From NCBI GenBank assembly GCA_035685165.1, contig DASRBI010000008.1, positions 248,001-312,000 on the forward strand: a stretch of DNA of 64,000 nt, in the 5' to 3' direction. This document shows, one piece after another, positions 60,825 to 64,000 of this stretch; within the stretch, counting starts at the first letter, position 1; every line of letters starts with the position of its first letter. The notes below the pieces were generated by a model that did no database searches, had not been told where the DNA came from, and saw only the letters and a list, made by a program, of their open reading frames with translations. A program made the position numbers and the translations under genes. Source of the DNA: DATFDN01 sp035685165 (GTDB lineage Bacteria > Pseudomonadota > Alphaproteobacteria > Acetobacterales > Acetobacteraceae).

Positions 60825-62446
60825 TATGCGCCTCCCATCGCCCGGTCGCGCGCCGCCAGGATGCGCGCGGGCGCGGCATGCCGCCAGCGGGCCGCCACGT
60901 GCTGGTCGGGCCGGAACAGGATCGCCGTGCCTGGCCGCGCGTCATAGCGGCGGGCAAACAGGCCCTCGCGATCCCACAACGCGCCCGGCGCATCGGCCGA
61001 GCGGATCAGCACGGTGCGGATCGCGCGCACGCCGCCGCCTCCCGGATCGTCGAGTTCCACCGGCTCGGCATCGAACAGCAGCAGCGTGAACCCGCCGTCG
61101 GCCAGCGCCGGCAGCAGCCAGCCAGCGGCGCCGACCGGCGCGTCCTCGGCCGGCGCGCCCGGCGGCACGCCGCCTTGCCAGGCATCCTCATCGGGCGTGT
61201 TCAAGGGCGAGCCGCGCAGCACCGCCGGGCGCGAAAGCCGCCCGGAGTTCACCATCGGCCGGGCGAAGGCCTGCGTGCGCGCGAGCTCCAGCACCGCGTC
61301 GCGATAGGCGCGCGCCGCCTCGGTCTTGGGCGTCATGAAATCGGTGCTGCGCGTCGAGTTCAGGATGTTCTCGTCGGCCGCCGGAATGCGCTCGGCGTCG
61401 TAGCTGTCGAGCAGCGCCACCCCCGCCTCCCCGTTCAGCACCCCCGCAAGCTTCCAGGCGAGATTGTCGGCGTCCTGCACACCGCCGTTGCCGCCGCGCG
61501 CGCCGAACGGGCTCACCTGATGGGCCGAATCGCCCAGGAACAGCACCCGCCCGTGGCGGAACCGTTCGAGCCGGCGGCAACGGAACGTATAGACGCTCAC
61601 CCATTCGATTTCGAAGTCGCTGCGTCCGAGCGCCGCCTCCAGCCGCGCGCGCACCCGCGCAGGCTCGGTCTCCCGCTCCGGCTCGGCGTCCGGGCCGAGC
61701 TGGAGGTCGACGCGCCACACATCGTCCGCCTGCCGGTGCATCAGCGCAGAGCCGCCGTCATGGAAGGGCGGCTCGAACCAGAACCGCCGCAGCGTCGGCA
61801 AATCGTTACGGTGCATCACGACATCGGCGATCAGGAAATGGTCGTGGAACACCTTGCCGACGAAACCGAGGCCGAGCGCACGGCGGACGGTGCTGTGCGC
61901 GCCGTCGCAGGCGAGCACCCAGTCGGCGCGCAGCGCGTAGTCGCCGGCCGGGGTTTGCACCTCTAGCCGCACCGCCTCGCCATCCGGCTCCACCCGTGTG
62001 ACGGCGTTCTTCCAGCGCAGATCGACCAGACCGGTTTCGGCGCACGCCGCGGCCAGCCATTCCTCCGCATAATACTGCTGCAGGTTCACGAAGGCCGGGA
62101 AGGCGTGCCCGGCCTCCGGCAGCAGATTAAATTCGTAGACGATCTTGTCTCGAAAATGGACCACCCCCCGGTTCCACGTCACGCCCTTCGCTAGCATCCG
62201 CGCCCCGAGCCCCAGCCGGTCGTAGATTTCCAGCGTCCGCTTGGAAAAGCAGATCGCGCGCGAGCCGACGCTCACCGTGTCGTCGTCATCGAGCAGCACC
62301 GAGCCGACGCCGCGGCGCGATAAATCGAGCGCGACCGTCAGCCCCACCAGCCCGCCGCCCACCACCGCAACGCGGCATTCCCCGTGCCCGCCGGCGCCTA
62401 ACTCGGGCGGCTGACGAAAGGCGAACCGCGGCGGCTGGTAGGACAC
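60824..62446 (-). CDS. FAD-dependent aromatic monooxygenase (MhpA/PheA type)
   Basis: About 540 residues. Group A flavin monooxygenase: VAVVGGGLVGLTVALDLSRRG (GxGxxG), DLACDGAHSTVR (DG motif, written LACDGAHSTVR here) and GRVLFLGDSAHQVSPFGARGG (GD motif). The start is taken as the GTG at 62446 (nine bases after GAGGG, just past the previous stop); an ATG at 62473 is also in frame but would overlap the MBL gene. It probably hydroxylates a phenolic acid. Within this operon, 3-hydroxyphenylacetate 6-hydroxylase making homogentisate is the most logical guess, but 3-hydroxybenzoate 6-hydroxylase is possible. Confidence 0.87.
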   Translation of the reverse strand: MSYQPPRFAFRQPPELGAGGHGECRVAVVGGGLVGLTVALDLSRRGVGSVLLDDDDTVSVGSRAICFSKRTLEIYDRLGLGARMLAKGVTWNRGVVHFRDKIVYEFNLLPEAGHAFPAFVNLQQYYAEEWLAAACAETGLVDLRWKNAVTRVEPDGEAVRLEVQTPAGDYALRADWVLACDGAHSTVRRALGLGFVGKVFHDHFLIADVVMHRNDLPTLRRFWFEPPFHDGGSALMHRQADDVWRVDLQLGPDAEPERETEPARVRARLEAALGRSDFEIEWVSVYTFRCRRLERFRHGRVLFLGDSAHQVSPFGARGGNGGVQDADNLAWKLAGVLNGEAGVALLDSYDAERIPAADENILNSTRSTDFMTPKTEAARAYRDAVLELARTQAFARPMVNSGRLSRPAVLRGSPLNTPDEDAWQGGVPPGAPAEDAPVGAAGWLLPALADGGFTLLLFDAEPVELDDPGGGGVRAIRTVLIRSADAPGALWDREGLFARRYDARPGTAILFRPDQHVAARWRHAAPARILAARDRAMGGA

Positions 62447-62451
62447 GGCCG

Positions 62452-63399
62452 TCAGCCCTCCAGCGCCTGCCACATCTCGCGGTCGCGCTCGGCGGTCCAG
62501 ATGCGCGGGCGATCGAGCCCGCTCGCCTCGTCAAAAGCCCGTGAAACGTTGAACGGCATGCAATGCTCGAAGATCACAAGATGGCCGAAACGAGGCCGCA
62601 TCTTGTCCATCGTTTCTTTATAGACGTCCTTCAGGGCCCAGCCCTTTGCCACGCCCGCGCGCGCGATCCCGAACAGGGCAGAGGTAAACGCCTCGGTGCC
62701 GTCCAGCGCTTCGGCCACTTCCTTCGCATTCATCAACGCCCGTCCGCGCCCCGGCACCATCTTCTCCGCGCCGAGCGCGCGCAGCCGCGCGATCACGCCC
62801 GGCCAGTCGGTGAAATGCGCATCACCGCAATAGGGCGCGGCGCCGAACTCCACCGTGTCGCCGGCGAACAGCACCCGCTCCTTCGGCAGCCAGACGATGG
62901 TGTCGCCGGCGGTGTGGGCGCGGCCGATATGGATGATTTGCGCCTCCCGCTCGCCGAGCCAGAGCGACATCCGCCGGTGAAACGTCAGCGAGGGCCAGGT
63001 CAGGCCGGGGATTTCCTCGCGCCCACGAAAGAGGCGCGGAAAGCGGCCGATCTCGCTGTCCATGTCCTGCCGGCCACGCTCGGCGATCAGGTCGCGGCTG
63101 ACATCGGAACAGACGATCTCCTGCGCGCCGTAGCCCGAGGCGCCGAGCACCCGCACCGCATGATAATGGGTAAGCACGACGCGCGTGACCTTCTGATCCG
63201 AAACGGCGGCGATCCGCGCGCTCACCTGCCGCGCCAGCGCCGGCGTCGCCTGCGCGTCGATCACCGTCACTCCGTCGGGGCCGACCAGCACCCCGCTGTT
63301 GGGATCGCCCTCGGCGGTATAGGCGTAAAGGCCGGGGCCGAGCTCGTCGAAGCTCACCTGCTTGTCCGCGAGATCGGCGGTGGAGGCAAAATTCGCCAT
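62452..63399 (-). CDS. MBL-fold protein with altered second metal site
   Basis: 315-residue metallo-beta-lactamase fold protein, first gene of the homogentisate operon. The motif 1 region reads TH78-Y-H80-A-V-R, so the site-1 histidines are present but the Asp-His of site 2 (THxHxDH) are Val82 and Arg83. The second-site-spanning His162 (AHTAGDT) and Asp181 (LFAGDTVEFG) are present. The ATG at 63399 is preceded by AGCAGGG; the longer upstream open frame is rejected. A mono-metal hydrolase, possibly on a lactone or thioester, is an inference. Confidence 0.85.
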   Translation of the reverse strand: MANFASTADLADKQVSFDELGPGLYAYTAEGDPNSGVLVGPDGVTVIDAQATPALARQVSARIAAVSDQKVTRVVLTHYHAVRVLGASGYGAQEIVCSDVSRDLIAERGRQDMDSEIGRFPRLFRGREEIPGLTWPSLTFHRRMSLWLGEREAQIIHIGRAHTAGDTIVWLPKERVLFAGDTVEFGAAPYCGDAHFTDWPGVIARLRALGAEKMVPGRGRALMNAKEVAEALDGTEAFTSALFGIARAGVAKGWALKDVYKETMDKMRPRFGHLVIFEHCMPFNVSRAFDEASGLDRPRIWTAERDREMWQALEG

Positions 63400-63427
63400 C
63401 CCTGCTTGCTCCTGGTTTAAATGCACA

Positions 63428-63459
63428 CTATCTGGCCCGGCAGGGAACGGCGGTGTCAA
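63428..63459 (-). promoter_or_regulatory. Candidate promoter of the homogentisate operon
   Basis: On the minus strand TTGACA (complement of 63454-63459) is a perfect -35; GATAGT (63428-63433) is a weak -10 with a 20-base spacer, longer than ideal. It would start transcription about 20-25 bases before the MBL ATG. Only the -35 is convincing. Confidence 0.35.
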
Positions 63460-63488
63460 CCGCTGCCCTTTTCCGCCGCACCGAGATG

Positions 63489-63568
63489 GCCAATACGAAA
63501 TGTCGCTGCGCGAGAAAAGCGGTTTCGCAACTCAGCGTACGGGTGTAAGAGCGCATTTGTATCGGCCC
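63489..63568. promoter_or_regulatory. Inverted repeat in the divergent MarR/hmg intergenic region (operator candidate)
   Basis: The sequence GGCCAATACGAAATGTCGC (63489-63507) and its near reverse complement GCGCATTTGTATCGGCC (63552-63568) lie 44 bases apart, between the MBL and MarR genes. The arms agree at about 14 of 17 positions. They could be two sites for a dimeric MarR regulator, but operator function is an inference. Confidence 0.4.
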
Positions 63569-63618
63569 GGTCGGCCGATTCGCGAACCGTTCGTCATGGA
63601 AGGCTTGGAAGAGGAACG

Positions 63619-64000
63619 ATGAAAACAAGACAAGCAGCCGTCGTCGCCGACGTCGACGCCATCCAGGATGACTTCGAGCTGAATGAATACCTGCCCTTCC
63701 GGCTGGCCGTCGCCGCTACCGCCGTGAGCCGCCTCCTCGCCCGCCGCTTCAACGAGGCGCACGGGCTCGGCATTTCCGAGTGGCGGGTGCTCTCGGTGAT
63801 CGGCAAGCAGGGCGTCGTCTCGCCGAGCGTGATCGGCAACATGGCGGCCATGGACAAGGTGAAGGTCAGCCGCGCCGGCGCCAACCTCGTCGCCCGCGGC
63901 ATGGTCAAGCAGAGCCCCGATCCGCGCGACGGCCGCGGCCGCCTGCTGCGCCTGACGCGCAAGGGTGCAACCGCCTATCGCGGCCTGCTCGCCATTGCCC
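63619..64000 (+). CDS. MarR-family transcriptional regulator (C-terminus cut by window edge)
   Basis: At least 127 residues of a MarR winged-helix protein are visible: FRLAVAATAVSRLLARRFNE, GISEWRVLSVIGKQGVVSPS (helix-turn-helix start), MDKVKVSRAGANLVARGMVK (recognition helix) and the wing DPRDGRGRLLRLT. GAGGAACG lies right before the ATG. It is divergent from the homogentisate operon, a typical position for its repressor, so it is likely to control that operon with a pathway intermediate as effector (inference). Confidence 0.92.
   Translation, partial: MKTRQAAVVADVDAIQDDFELNEYLPFRLAVAATAVSRLLARRFNEAHGLGISEWRVLSVIGKQGVVSPSVIGNMAAMDKVKVSRAGANLVARGMVKQSPDPRDGRGRLLRLTRKGATAYRGLLAIA

Noticed and set aside
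1..64000. CRISPR array, rRNA operon or prophage
   Set aside because: No regularly spaced repeat array of CRISPR form, no rRNA sequence and no phage structural or integrase genes were seen; the 32-bp repeat at 56029 has only three units without spacers.

Overview
The window is a 64 kb piece of very GC-rich (by eye about 70 %) proteobacterial chromosome. Short intergenic gaps, many ATGA/GTGA overlaps, GTG and TTG starts, an alphaproteobacterial-type SerC, a hemC-hemD-mitofilin-hemY operon, a pgsA-mobB-moaD-moaE operon and a homogentisate operon with a DUF2783 gene all point to an alphaproteobacterium, most likely Acetobacteraceae/Rhodospirillales. The family assignment is an inference. There is no rRNA, CRISPR, prophage or intact insertion sequence. 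One tRNA-Thr(UGU) is present.

Layout. 1-2.6 kb: two unrecognised proteins, an AlkA-type DNA glycosylase and a small secreted protein (minus strand). 2.7-4.7 kb: OmpR-type regulator plus histidine kinase. 4.8-11.1 kb: a glycine-rich exported peptide, a molybdopterin oxidoreductase, a SYLF-domain secreted protein, a YcgN-type cysteine-cluster protein, a DapA-like aldolase and a peptide-type ABC binding protein. 11.2-13.7 kb (minus): pgsA, mobB, a proline-rich lipoprotein, moaD, moaE. 13.7-23.0 kb: a complete MdtABC-like RND efflux operon (outer-membrane factor, membrane-fusion protein, two different RND pumps). 23.3-32.8 kb: scattered catabolic genes (intradiol dioxygenase, LLM flavin oxidoreductase, OsmC, MFS exporter, enolase-superfamily dehydratase with a PNPOx-like partner, CaiB CoA-transferase, dehalogenase/epoxide-hydrolase-like protein) and a two-piece chromate transporter. 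32.9-34.6 kb: an RTX-like glycine-rich protein and an unknown. 34.9-43 kb: CDGSH protein, serA, serC, CBS-BON protein, tRNA-Thr, flavodoxin-like protein, enol-lactonase-like hydrolase, 2-hydroxyacid dehydrogenase, HU-like protein and a broken HSL-type hydrolase. 43.1-46.8 kb (minus): pqiABC lipid-transport operon. 47-50.7 kb: a PQQ-propeller protein divergent from a 734-residue membrane-anchored protein of unknown function. 50.7-56 kb: tsaD divergent from hemC-hemD-mitofilin-hemY. 56.2-63.4 kb (minus): an operon for homogentisate breakdown (metallo-beta-lactamase-fold protein, FAD monooxygenase, DUF2783 protein, maleylacetoacetate isomerase, homogentisate dioxygenase, fumarylacetoacetase, acyl-CoA dehydrogenase) with a divergent MarR regulator cut by the right edge.

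How it fits together. The mob/moa genes help make the molybdenum cofactor used by enzymes such as the oxidoreductase at 5.2 kb. The homogentisate operon should take homogentisate to fumarate and acetoacetate, and its FAD monooxygenase is a plausible ring-hydroxylating entry step. serC and serA supply serine. hemC and hemD make uroporphyrinogen III. pqiABC and the RND operon act on the envelope.

The least explained structures are: (i) dispersed inverted-repeat elements, two of them exactly 126 bp, one inside the pqi operon; (ii) three copies of a motif at an exact 32-bp period bracketed by two GGTGTACACC 10-mers just after hemY; (iii) several decayed genes (HSL-type hydrolase, a small membrane protein, a transposase tail); (iv) the homogentisate-operon MBL protein that has lost the site-2 metal residues; (v) the 734-residue unknown. 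No completely new multigene system is evident; the MBL/DUF2783/FAD-monooxygenase additions to the homogentisate operon are the best candidate for undescribed biochemistry.
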